From Halomonas sp. 7T (lineage in GTDB: Bacteria > Pseudomonadota > Gammaproteobacteria > Pseudomonadales > Halomonadaceae), in assembly GCF_025643255.1 (NCBI RefSeq), contig NZ_CP087112.1, positions 1,054,001 to 1,118,000 of the forward strand: a stretch of DNA of 64,000 bases, in the 5' to 3' direction. This document shows positions 17,804 through 26,399 of this stretch, piece after piece. The notes beneath the pieces are model-generated. The model worked only from the letters and a program-made list of their open reading frames with translations. It searched no databases and was not told where the DNA came from. Both the position numbers and the translations under genes were made by a program. How positions within the stretch are numbered: the stretch's first letter is position 1; every line of letters begins with the position of its first letter.

Positions 17804-19587
17804 TAGTAAATTTCCAGCATCAATTCAATGTCACTAGTATCTTGCCAAAGCGGGTGTGCTGTATCTAGGTATTTTTGATAAGCTTCATGATAAACAGTTG
17901 CATGTTTCGTTTTAATGCGTTCAATAATAACCTGAACGGTGCTGTGGACTTTATTTAGCAAATTTGATGGCTTTGAATTGATAGATGGAGTTGTGAGAGA
18001 CTCCAATATAACATCACCAAAAGACAGTAATAACCAGATATCTTCCACTTCTGCCACTACTGCATGATGCATACAGCCGAAGCACTCTAAAAACTTATGG
18101 CAAGCAACAAGATCAGATTCTTTGGCAAGCCCTTCTTTAATTAATGCGTTTTTTATCTTAATTGATTTTTCTCCAAAGGCACCACCACATCTTAAGCCAT
18201 TTGATAGTTTTTTATACTTAGTGTTTGTGGCGCTTTCTTTGATTGGGTCATTGAAAATAAATGCACTTTCTTTTATTGCGTTATCTAATGGTGACCCTAG
18301 TGCAGTTTGCTCACGGATATATAGTGCCGAGGCTAGTGAGAGCTCAGTTGTTACTGGATCTCCATTAGCATAATGCTTGGATGCAGTTGCTACAGAATTG
18401 TTTAGCCCTTGAGCAACCATGAATACACTCTCAGTCGCTCTCATAATAAGAGAGGCCTTAGTCTTTCTAAACCGCTGGCTACTAAAGGCAGGAATGCCGA
18501 AGTTGATGATGTATTTGTTTAGTTTACTAGCGTTGCTAGTGGTCATTTTTGATGGCTTATTGCGAGAGAAATTTGGAAATATATACCCATCACTGTGAGA
18601 GTTTAGCTTTTTACTAATTTTAAGCCACCTATTAAAAAAAGTTTTTCCTTTTTTCGTAAAGCCGACTTCTATTTCGTTTACCCTTCCTGATTGCCTTCCT
18701 TTAATCGTCCTAAGCTTATAGGATCTGCGATTAATGTCTTGAAAAGGCTCTTCATCTATATCTGATATTTTTAATCCCAAGAGAGGGTTGGAGTTTGCTC
18801 CAGTGTGTAAGCAGGTGATGAAGTATGCAACTCTAACTAGATCGGTTTTCCATGTGCTATCACTGTTATTAGAAGTTGTATATCGTATAGAAACTCCGTT
18901 GCTCTCAAATTTAAAAGTGCCATCTTTATTTTTTGCATTATAGAGTGGGAAAATTAGCGGTGCAGTATCGTTGTCGATATGCTTTGCGTAATCGTCAAAT
19001 ATTGTATAAAGAGCTGATGCTATTTTATTAAGCTCATCGTCTGTGTATGGCTTTGTAGGCTCACTGTCTGATGGAAAAGTTATGAATATATTTTTACATT
19101 GCTCGTATAGCTCTATGTCTAGCTCTTTTAGCAACGATTTAATAGAGTTTTGGCGAGAAGATAAGCTTTTTCCTTTTATGCCTTTTTCATATAGTTTTGC
19201 TAGCTCATTAACGTACATGGATACGGAGTCATGGCAAAAAGTGTCGTTAATTCCTTCCGAGTCCATTTTTCTAATAAATGATACTGTTTCTCTAAATATA
19301 TTAATCTTGGTTCTGTCAGTTTTATCCATGGCGTGGATTGCATTACAGACTTGTATTGCCAGCTCTCTGCGATTGGCATCGACAAGATCAGCCTGAGTCT
19401 TAGGCTTGTTTGTACGTTTTTCTTCCATTGAAAGAATTGGGCATCCTCTATAAAGAAGGCGCTCAAAATTGGCAGTGCCGTGCCCATCAGTGATAAATCT
19501 ATCCTTCAGGTTTATGCTGACTACATTTTCTAAATTTGTTTTTTGTGCTGTCGATGTTTTTCTTTTTTTTTCTTTTAAAAAAGCCAT
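17803..19587 (-). CDS. Tyrosine-recombinase-like protein with degenerate active site, second of the module
   Basis: A 594-residue protein with the recombinase fold order but changed catalytic residues. The first Arg motif reads HTGANSNPLLGLKISDI (Asn where Arg is usual). The HxxR box reads SQRFRKTKASLIMR (Gln for His). The second His box reads LNNSVATASKHYAN (Asn for His), with Tyr kept. The C-terminal part has a Cys/His cluster (CHKFLECFGCMHH) like that of its neighbour. It may be a structural subunit in a mixed tetramer. Start and stop both overlap neighbours as TAATG. Lys/Arg-rich N-terminal tail (KEKKRKTSTAQKT). Confidence 0.7.
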   Translation of the reverse strand: MAFLKEKKRKTSTAQKTNLENVVSINLKDRFITDGHGTANFERLLYRGCPILSMEEKRTNKPKTQADLVDANRRELAIQVCNAIHAMDKTDRTKINIFRETVSFIRKMDSEGINDTFCHDSVSMYVNELAKLYEKGIKGKSLSSRQNSIKSLLKELDIELYEQCKNIFITFPSDSEPTKPYTDDELNKIASALYTIFDDYAKHIDNDTAPLIFPLYNAKNKDGTFKFESNGVSIRYTTSNNSDSTWKTDLVRVAYFITCLHTGANSNPLLGLKISDIDEEPFQDINRRSYKLRTIKGRQSGRVNEIEVGFTKKGKTFFNRWLKISKKLNSHSDGYIFPNFSRNKPSKMTTSNASKLNKYIINFGIPAFSSQRFRKTKASLIMRATESVFMVAQGLNNSVATASKHYANGDPVTTELSLASALYIREQTALGSPLDNAIKESAFIFNDPIKESATNTKYKKLSNGLRCGGAFGEKSIKIKNALIKEGLAKESDLVACHKFLECFGCMHHAVVAEVEDIWLLLSFGDVILESLTTPSINSKPSNLLNKVHSTVQVIIERIKTKHATVYHEAYQKYLDTAHPLWQDTSDIELMLEIY

Positions 19588-20401
19588 TAATTTTCACCAC
19601 TTTCAAGAATGATGTTTGTTGCCAGCTCATGAATTTCATTAGCTGTAACTACTTCCTCAGAAAGCTTGAGATAGCCCAGTAATGTGGCTCTGCTTTTGTG
19701 CCCCATCACAGACTGGAGATAGTCGAGGGCTTTCCCTTCTTTTATTCCTGAATTCAATAATTCTTTTAATCTTTCAACAGCATAGGTCGAGCGTAAATTA
19801 TGAAACTTATGGCTAAAATTTGGAAGCTCGCTTCTAATGGCATTTCTGAGCTCACCCCAGCGTGCATCAATACTTTTAGATGAATATGGCTTGCCTAACT
19901 GGTTTAAGAGCAGCGGGGGACTGTGTTTGTCTTCAGGATGGCTTTCCTCATATAGTTTCCGGCGCTGTATGTATCGAGCTGAGTTAGTATAGTCATAGAG
20001 TTGCTGCATCAATTCAGAAGGGATTTCAGCTATTCTTACCGTCCCATTTTTAGTTGCCACACCTGCCCTTGGGTCAAGTGCTAAACCATCAGCGTTGATG
20101 AGGTATTTCTTTCTCAGCTGTTCTGAGCTGGGCTTGTAAATTGCGTTTAACCGAAGACTTATAATTTCTGATCTTCTCAATCCACAGTATCGACTTAGCT
20201 CGATTGCAATTTGGAACTCCTGAGATAACGCAATGCTCTTTGTGTTATTGCTTCTATTCGAAACTCCAGTTTGAAGCTCCTTGTAGTATTTTTTAGCGAC
20301 GCGCCATTCCTGATGATTCATTGGAACCCCCTCTGTCAGCCTAGTTGTCCGGTTGGCGATATCACCTAAACTCAGTCCAGAGGGAGCGGTATGGAATTCA
20401 T

Positions 20402-20911
20402 GTGCCACGTTATTCTGAAGAGCGTAAAGCCGCCATCCTGAAAAAGTTATTGCCGCCCCACAATCGCAGTGTGGCGTCGGTAGCAACGGAAGAAGGCATC
20501 TCCAACGCGACGCTGTATAGTTGGTTAAAACAGTGTCGAGAAAAAGGAGTGCCTGTGCCGGGTTACACCCAAGGCGACAACGAATGGTCACCTGACGCCA
20601 AGCTAGCCGTTGTCATCGAAACCGCGACGATGTCAGAAACAGAGCTTGGCGCTTACTGTCGTGAAAAAGGCCTTTATCCCGAGCAAATCCAGCAATGGAA
20701 AGCCGCTTGTCTCGAAGGAGCTGGTCGGCAAGAAGAGCAGGCAAAAGCAGCGCAGAAACAGCGCAAAGAAGACCGAAAGACCATCAAGCAGCTCAAAGCG
20801 GAAGTACGGCGCAAAGACAAGGTGCTGGCAGAAACAACGTCGTTGCTGGTGCTTTCAAAAAAGCTCGAAGCCTTGTACGGCGAGGATCCGGACAGCGGCG
20901 AGGACGACTAA
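20402..20911 (+). CDS. IS3-family transposase OrfA
   Basis: About 169 residues if started at GTG 20402 (homology with the OrfA at 3792-4301 begins there: VPRYSEERKAAILKK against NVRYPAERKEAILKK). A HTH (VASVATEEGISNATLYSWLKQ), a second HTH-like module (ETELGAYCREKGLYPEQIQQW) and a basic coiled coil (KQLKAEVRRKDKVLAETTS) follow. An A-AAA-AAG slippery heptamer lies at 20857-20863 in the codons for Ser-Lys-Lys. The upstream extension to 20345 falls partly in the IS end and is unlikely to be translated. Confidence 0.85.
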   Translation: MPRYSEERKAAILKKLLPPHNRSVASVATEEGISNATLYSWLKQCREKGVPVPGYTQGDNEWSPDAKLAVVIETATMSETELGAYCREKGLYPEQIQQWKAACLEGAGRQEEQAKAAQKQRKEDRKTIKQLKAEVRRKDKVLAETTSLLVLSKKLEALYGEDPDSGEDD

Positions 20912-21972
20912 CGCCTCTAAAGGAACGTGCAAGGCTCATCGCGCTATTTGACGAAGCGGTTATGGGTGGCGCGTCCCGTTATCAAGCGGCTGCCGTGATC
21001 GGCATAAGCGAACGCACACTGAAGCGGTGGCGATCTGAGCGCGGCGCTATTGTCGAGGATCAGCGTCCACATGCAGGGCAACACAGGCAGCCGCATCAGC
21101 TGACGCATGAGGAAGAGCAAGCCATTTTGAACACGTGCCATCGCCCCGAGTATCAGAGCTTGCCGCCGTCTCAAATCGTTCCTTTATTGGCCGACGAAGG
21201 CGTCTATCTGGCCTCCGAATCGTCGTTTTATCGGGTCTTGAAAAAGCATCATCAGCAGCACCATCGTGGCCGTATGAAACCACGTCGTTCAGTCCCCGAG
21301 CCGACTAGCTTTACGGCTACAGGGCCAAACCAGGTCTGGAGCTGGGACATCAGTTATTGTGCCTCCGTTGTGCGAGGTCAGCACTGGTATCTTTACCTGA
21401 TCATGGATATCTACAGCCGCAAAATCATTGCTTGGGAAGTCCACGACACGGAATCGGGCGAGTTGGCTAAACAGCTTTTGGAACGTGCCTTGCTGCGAGA
21501 AGGTTGCTGGCATCAGCCGCCAGTACTGCACTCTGATAACGGAGCACCGATGACCTCCTATACGCTCAAAGCGAGGCTAACAGAGCTGGGCATGTTGATG
21601 TCTTACAGTCGGCCGAGAGTAAGCAATGATAACCCTTACTCGGAAGCGCTGTTCCGTACCGTCAAATACTGTCCAGCGTGGCCCACCAAGGGCTTCGCAT
21701 CGCTGGGCGCGGTACGAGAATGGATGCTAGCGTTCGAGCGGGCTTACAACGAACAGCACCTGCACAGTGGCATCCAGTATGTCACGCCAGCGGACCGTCA
21801 TCGCGGCGTAGACCAAGAGCGCCTGGAACGCCGGAACGCGGTATACCAACGTGCGAAGCAGCGACATCCGCAACGCTGGTCGGGCCACACTCGAAACTGG
21901 GAAGTCACCGGCCCAGTCTCGCTTAACCCGGGAAAAATGCACGAAATCGAGCGTAATCAACAGGCTGCTTAA
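20857..21972 (+). CDS. IS3-family transposase OrfB (by -1 frameshift from OrfA)
   Basis: The DDE transposase frame entered by slippage at 20857-20863. The HTH (SRYQAAAVIGISERTLKRW) precedes HTH_21 and the rve core: Asp in VWSWDISYCASV, Asp in HSDNGAPM, Glu in DNPYSEALFRTVKY. It is intact to the stop at 21972, 29 bp before the right inverted repeat. An independent start at ATG 20961 is possible, giving OrfB alone. Confidence 0.87.
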   Translation, partial: KKARSLVRRGSGQRRGRLTPLKERARLIALFDEAVMGGASRYQAAAVIGISERTLKRWRSERGAIVEDQRPHAGQHRQPHQLTHEEEQAILNTCHRPEYQSLPPSQIVPLLADEGVYLASESSFYRVLKKHHQQHHRGRMKPRRSVPEPTSFTATGPNQVWSWDISYCASVVRGQHWYLYLIMDIYSRKIIAWEVHDTESGELAKQLLERALLREGCWHQPPVLHSDNGAPMTSYTLKARLTELGMLMSYSRPRVSNDNPYSEALFRTVKYCPAWPTKGFASLGAVREWMLAFERAYNEQHLHSGIQYVTPADRHRGVDQERLERRNAVYQRAKQRHPQRWSGHTRNWEVTGPVSLNPGKMHEIERNQQAA

Positions 21973-22604
21973 GCGCAGCCATTTGGACAACTGGGTTGAA
22001 AATCACCGGGAAGCAGTTTGCGTGATAGGCCATAATGGCTCGTATCATTTGGTAGCTTTAATCTTAGATCAGTGGTGTCCACATGAATCAATGTTTTTCT
22101 CATATACTCATGTGACCCACTCGTATTGACTTTGACTATCTCGTACTTAAACGGTGGGTGTTCAAATGGGTGATTTCTAGCCAGATAAAATTTATAAAAC
22201 TTGATCACCACGCCCATATAGCTATTGGCAGTAGATCTAGCTATATCTCCATTTTTATATGCTTCACGAAGGTGCTTCTTGAACCCATAGGTAGGCCTTT
22301 TTCTAAGGGCGGCAGGCATAGTGTCCCAAGCAATGCCTATATCTTCAATGAAGGTAAAGTAGTGAAGCAATGCTTGTGCTTGAGTGTTAACCGCTTTCTT
22401 ACGCAAATTGGCTTTTAAATGTATCAGCCAAATATTCGCGACTCTAATGCTGCTACCGTCTTCCTTGTATAAGAGAGGAAGTTTGCCTAGAGAATTGCCA
22501 GATCCTTCAAAGCATATTGATAGCTCTCCGGTAGACCTATTAATCTCTCGTTTAATTGACTGATCTACAACAAAGTCAGGAACTTCCCATAGCACTATGC
22601 CCAT

Positions 22605-22685
22605 GCAAGTCTCCATGCCGTAATTTCACGATTTCTTAGATTTTATACGTAACAATCGTATTCAATAGAAAAATCGTAACAGTGC
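22605..22685. other. Island end / attachment site inside host topB
   Basis: Between the recombinase start and the host topB codons lies an 80-bp non-coding end. It contains CGTAACA twice (22648-22654 and 22675-22681), AATCGTA twice (22654-22660 and 22672-22678), and an inverted pair ACGATTT/AAATCGT (22628-22634 and 22671-22677). Such repeats suit arm or core binding by the tyrosine recombinases. Host-like topB sequence starts near 22685 at the CTCGATCCGGGTC that encodes DPDR on the other strand. The other island end is off the window. Confidence 0.6.
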
Positions 22686-23000
22686 TCGATCCGGGTCGCC
22701 CGCATGCACCACGCTGGTGGCCTGCTTCATTAGCTTACGAATTACTGCGAGCTGGCCGCGGGCTTTAGAGCGCGGGGCCAGTTGCCACGTGCCGGGCACA
22801 ATGGGCAGGCGGTTCAGCCGCCACTGTTTATCAGCGGGGTCGTAGGCTTCTGGAGGGGCTTGTTCCAGCAGGTGGCCCAGGCACCAGGTCACGGTGGTAT
22901 CGCCGCAGGTGATAGCCCCTTCCTGACGTTTGCCGGCGCTAGGCAGAGCCTCGGCGATGGCGCGGGCGAGGCTGGGTTTTTCGGCGATAATCAAGCGCAT
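22684..23000 (-). pseudogene. topB: Host topB, truncated by island insertion
   Basis: The N-terminal 105 codons of a chromosomal DNA topoisomerase III: LIIAEKPSLARAIAEALP at the start and VVHAGDPDR at the break. After Arg105 the frame reads eight island-derived codons (ALLRFFY, stop at 22662). The family continues Glu-Gly-Gln here, so the break falls exactly at the third acidic TOPRIM residue. The fragment lacks the catalytic tyrosine and cannot be active. It is about 55 percent identical by eye to the start of the island TopB, which shows two separate topB lineages. The rest of the host gene should lie beyond the far end of the island, left of this window. Confidence 0.88.
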
Positions 23001-23188
23001 ACGGTATGGCCCTGGCAGCAGTCAAGAAACAGTTGCCATGGTAGCAGAAGGCATCCTGAGGTTTGAGCGCTAAGGCGTGAAAATGTATACAGCTGATTGA
23101 AAGGTGTCGCGCCAATTTTGTGCGTATAGTTTTTGTATAAAATTACTGAATTGAGTAAGCTGACACAAACCATTGGGAGGCAGTTTCC

Positions 23189-24436
23189 ATGCGCGAGCGC
23201 GGTAGAACACGACGTTTACTGGGCCTGGGTGCCCGCACAGGGGGTGCCCTGTTAAAAACGCGCCTGGGCGGCCAAGCGGATTGGCGGGCCTTGGGTGAGG
23301 CGCTGTTTGAGGGGCTTTCAGAGCTGAAAGGCCCGGCGATGAAGCTGGCGCAGATTATGTCTCAATGGGATGACCTGCTGCCTCCCGATCTCGCCAACGA
23401 GCTTGCCCGCCTGCAGCGCCAAGCCGAGCCAATGCCTTGGCCGAAAATTCGCGAAGCGCTGGTGCTGCAGTACGGCGATATCGACCAGCACTTTCGCAAC
23501 ATAGAAGAGCGCCCCTTTGCCAGCGCGTCCATGGGGCAGGTGCACAAAGCGGTGACCCATGAAGGTGAAACCGTGGTGCTCAAAGTGCAGTACCCTGGGC
23601 TTGCCGAGGTGTTAGAAAGTGATCTCAAGCAAGTAAGGCGAATAATGGGCCTGGGGCGCTGGTTTAAAGTCCCACAAGCGCGGCTGGATGCGCTCTTTGA
23701 GGAGTTAGCCGCCGGGCTGCGGGATGAGTTGGATTATCATGCCGAGGCCGAGGCGCTGGCGCGTTACCGGGAGCGCTACCAGGATAACCCTGCCCTGGTG
23801 ATTCCAGAGCCCCTGTTTGAGCTGTCTGGACAGCACGTTTTGGCGATGCGTTTTGTAGACGGCACCCCGCTGCGCGATCTAGAGAGTACCGATGATGCCA
23901 CCCGCCAAAAAGTAGCCATAGCGCTGGCGGATTGGATTACAGAAGAACTCTTTACCTACCGCGAACTGCATGCCGACCCCCATGCGGGGAACTTTGCCTG
24001 CGACGACCAGGGCCGCTTAGTGATTTACGACTTTGGTGCCGTGATTCCCGTCCCTGAAGCGCGGCTCAAAGCCATGATGCAGCTTCTGGATGCCACCCTG
24101 GCCCAAGACCCGATGGCCATGGATGACGCCTTAATGAAGATGGGGGGCCGACAAGGGCAGGGCGCGCCACTTTCGCTGTATAAAGAGTCCGCCGATTGCG
24201 TATCGCCGCTATTCGCTCCCGGCGAGCAGGACTTCAGTGATGTACGGGTGCATCGTCGTTTGCGGGAGCTGACACCGAAGGTGTGGGCCGCCATGGATCG
24301 CCTCCAACCCCCAGCGGATACGCTGCTACTCTCCCGGGCGTTGAACGGCCACTACTGGAACTTGGTGCGTCTTAAAGCGCGTTTAGATATGCACACCCGC
24401 ACTGAACCGTTGCTCAAGTGGGCCCGCTCGGCCTAA
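23189..24436 (+). CDS. ABC1/AarF-UbiB family atypical kinase
   Basis: A 415-residue member of the ABC1/ADCK family, protein-kinase-like proteins tied to ubiquinone biosynthesis and lipid metabolism. Seen: the KxGQ-type N-terminal box as LKGPAMKLAQIMS, an Ala/Ser loop ASASMGQVHKA, the nucleotide-binding Lys in VVLKVQYPG, the catalytic-loop equivalent ELHADPHAGNF, and the metal Asp in IYDFGAV. No C-terminal membrane helix is seen, unlike UbiB itself, so it is probably a paralogue. It is divergent from the broken host topB, with 188 bp between them. Confidence 0.85.
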   Translation: MRERGRTRRLLGLGARTGGALLKTRLGGQADWRALGEALFEGLSELKGPAMKLAQIMSQWDDLLPPDLANELARLQRQAEPMPWPKIREALVLQYGDIDQHFRNIEERPFASASMGQVHKAVTHEGETVVLKVQYPGLAEVLESDLKQVRRIMGLGRWFKVPQARLDALFEELAAGLRDELDYHAEAEALARYRERYQDNPALVIPEPLFELSGQHVLAMRFVDGTPLRDLESTDDATRQKVAIALADWITEELFTYRELHADPHAGNFACDDQGRLVIYDFGAVIPVPEARLKAMMQLLDATLAQDPMAMDDALMKMGGRQGQGAPLSLYKESADCVSPLFAPGEQDFSDVRVHRRLRELTPKVWAAMDRLQPPADTLLLSRALNGHYWNLVRLKARLDMHTRTEPLLKWARSA

Positions 24437-24571
24437 CGATTGCCGCTGCGATCGCATTGCCACCCATGTTAGACTATTGCGCTTTTCAATTGGGTTCTGA
24501 AGATTCATGGGGCTTTTAAGGGCGCCCATTGGATGTTCAAAATCACTAGTCTTACAACAGTGGAGGCGGCA

Positions 24572-26392
24572 ATGCTGGCGGTATGGGTCGATCAACTGCT
24601 GGGATTTGCCTCTGGGGCACTCTCGGCCATCAGGCAGCAGGAACACTACCCAGATTTTATGACATGGGTGCGTGGTAAGGGCGCAGAATCGTTTAATGGC
24701 AATGTCGCAACGGCTCAGGCGCTCGCGCCCATTTTATGGTCACAAACGCCGTTAGAGCGGCTCAACTTTGGCTGTGAGCCGCTGGCGACTCCGGGCCGTA
24801 ACGAGCCCTGCTGGTGCGATTCTGGGCGCAAATACAAACAGTGTTGCTACCGCGTTGAATTCCCAACGGAAATTCCTGAGCAGATGATGTGGATGCTATC
24901 GCTTCGGGAGTGGAAGGGCGCCACGCTTAAAGCGGCGCTTGAGAGCCAGCAGGCCCCTGCCCAGGCGCTACTGGAAGCGGGTTTGATCGCTGCGGAGGGC
25001 GGCCAAACAGGGCGCTCCATGCAGATTCTTGAGTCGCTGTTTGATGGCAGTGACTGGTCGCGCCTACCCGAACAGGCGGAGCCTGCCTTTGAAATCCTCT
25101 TGGATATTTATCAAGAACGTGGTTTTACCCGCAAGCGCGCCGACCTTTTAGATGACGTGATGGAGCGTGGCCCGCTGTTTTTGCGCGGCGTGGCGCTTGA
25201 GCGTTTGTGCTTAATGCACCTGGATAACGACGACTTAGACAGCGCCCGCGCTGCGTTTGTGAAAGCGCAACAAGCGCTGCCTGACTCCCCGACGCTGGCT
25301 TACATCGAAGCGATGCTGCTGCTGCATGAAGGGCATGAGAGTGAAGCCAAAGAGCGCGCTGATTTTTGGTACCGCCGTTTGGTGCGTCAGGGCGATTTGG
25401 ATGAAGAGCAGCTCGATTTTCTTGCCGCGCTGGCTGAAAACCCCGGCGCAACCCTTGCCGACCAGCTGCTAAGCGCTGAAGAGGACATGGCCACGCCTCT
25501 GGTGTCACTGCAGGCGTTGTTAGCTGCCTTGCCCATCGCTCCTAAGCTGAATATTAACCACGATCCAGAGACAGGGAAGCTGCTTTACAACACTACCGCT
25601 CGCGAAGAGACCCTATTTGCGACTTGGCACGAGCAGTTTCAAGTGATGGTGGATGAAGAGGTGGCGCTTGGATTCCGTGACGACCCCTGGGGCAACGCGG
25701 TGGAGTGGATGTCGGCGCTGTGTGCGCACCCCGAGTGGTTAGATGCACCCCAAGTAGTGCAAGACGTAGCGCTTGCCCTCACCAGCCGGTTTGGTAGCTT
25801 ACCGTGGATGGCGCCAAGCCTGCTGGAGCCGCTGGCGTTGCGTCTCTCCCGCTGGTTAGAGCAAGCACGCGCTGCCGGTGACGGCAGTTTGTGCTGGGAC
25901 GATGCGGATAATGCCATGCTGTTACGTACCGGCTTGGCGCTGGTGGTAGGCATGGAGCGTGGCGCCCGGCAACACTCCCGCGAGCTGGCCGAAGAGTTAT
26001 TGGCGATAGACCAAGAAGATAGCCTGGGTCTGAAAGAGCTGGTGCTAGACCAACTGCTAAGAGATGACCGCAACGAAGAAGCGCTAGCGCTGACTGATGA
26101 GCCGCATAAAGACGATGGCTCGCTGGTATTAGGGTTACTGATGGGCCGCACGTTGGCGCTTTATCGCCTAGCGAAGCGCGATGCCGCTGAAACGGCTTTG
26201 GCAGAGGCTGTTGCCCATAACCGCTATGCGCTTGAGCTGCTGTGTGCTGAAAGCCCAAGGCCCTCCATGCCCTATGCTGATGGCCAGGTTGACCCTGGCT
26301 CCCGGGCAGAGGCATGGCAGTACCGCACGTTAATGCGTGACCAGTGGCGCACCACCCCAGGCGCTCTGGAGTGGCTTAATCATCACCGCTAA
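24572..26392 (+). CDS. SEC-C metal-binding protein with TPR-like repeats
   Basis: About 606 residues. A SEC-C zinc motif lies near the N-terminus: Cys80, Cys82, Cys91 and Cys92 in NEPCWCDSGRKYKQCC. The rest is helical repeat sequence rich in Ala, Leu and Glu (for example DDLDSARAAFVKAQQALPDSP), resembling tetratricopeptide repeats. ATG 24572 is chosen because a GGAGG site ends five bases before it; the frame is open to 24533. The function is not known; SEC-C motifs occur in SecA and in many uncharacterised proteins, and the repeats suggest protein binding. Convergent with the AmpG-like gene, eight bases apart. Confidence 0.75.
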   Translation: MLAVWVDQLLGFASGALSAIRQQEHYPDFMTWVRGKGAESFNGNVATAQALAPILWSQTPLERLNFGCEPLATPGRNEPCWCDSGRKYKQCCYRVEFPTEIPEQMMWMLSLREWKGATLKAALESQQAPAQALLEAGLIAAEGGQTGRSMQILESLFDGSDWSRLPEQAEPAFEILLDIYQERGFTRKRADLLDDVMERGPLFLRGVALERLCLMHLDNDDLDSARAAFVKAQQALPDSPTLAYIEAMLLLHEGHESEAKERADFWYRRLVRQGDLDEEQLDFLAALAENPGATLADQLLSAEEDMATPLVSLQALLAALPIAPKLNINHDPETGKLLYNTTAREETLFATWHEQFQVMVDEEVALGFRDDPWGNAVEWMSALCAHPEWLDAPQVVQDVALALTSRFGSLPWMAPSLLEPLALRLSRWLEQARAAGDGSLCWDDADNAMLLRTGLALVVGMERGARQHSRELAEELLAIDQEDSLGLKELVLDQLLRDDRNEEALALTDEPHKDDGSLVLGLLMGRTLALYRLAKRDAAETALAEAVAHNRYALELLCAESPRPSMPYADGQVDPGSRAEAWQYRTLMRDQWRTTPGALEWLNHHR

Positions 26393-26399
26393 CAGGCGG

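Larger units (their letters stand above)
20334..22001 (+). mobile_element. IS3-family element inside the first recombinase gene (fourth)
   Basis: A 1668-bp element. The left end begins TGTCAGCCTAGTTGTCCGG; the right end, read inward on the other strand, is TTTCAACCCAGTTGTCC. They match at 12 of 17 positions. It encodes orfA and orfB rightward, opposite to the broken gene. Flanks are GAG (20331-20333) and ATC (22002-22004), so no perfect target duplication is seen. It is of the same IS group as 2697-4335 by protein similarity and left-end sequence. Confidence 0.85.
19587..22604 (-). pseudogene. Tyrosine recombinase, first of the module (GmtY-like), split by an IS
   Basis: The N-terminal 201 codons (22604-22002) and C-terminal 248 codons (20333 down to 19587) are separated by an IS3-family element at 20334-22001. 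Joining ...LPGD to EGVPMNHQEW restores one frame of about 449 residues. The N-part is a core-binding (SAM-like) domain. The C-part has a full active site: Arg in YCGLRRSEIISL, Lys in TKNGTVRIAEI, HNLRST, and MGHKSRATLLGYL with His and Tyr. ATG 22604 is preferred, with GGAG six bases before it; ATG 22616 is alternative. It is first of a five-gene operon. The IS separates the operon's native promoter from the downstream genes, so the island is probably immobile in this strain. Confidence 0.8.

Noticed and set aside
20331..22004. Target duplication of the fourth IS
   Set aside because: Flanks GAG and GAT (on the gene strand) differ in the last base, so no true duplication can be claimed.
15926..22604. 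Ordinary prophage integrase module
   Set aside because: Three large recombinases with coupled translation and a small coiled-coil partner, and no phage structural or replication genes in the window, fit a recombinase-trio island better.
25125..26315. Long minus-strand frames opposite the SEC-C gene
   Set aside because: Antisense shadows of a GC-rich gene; no family resemblance and no start signals.
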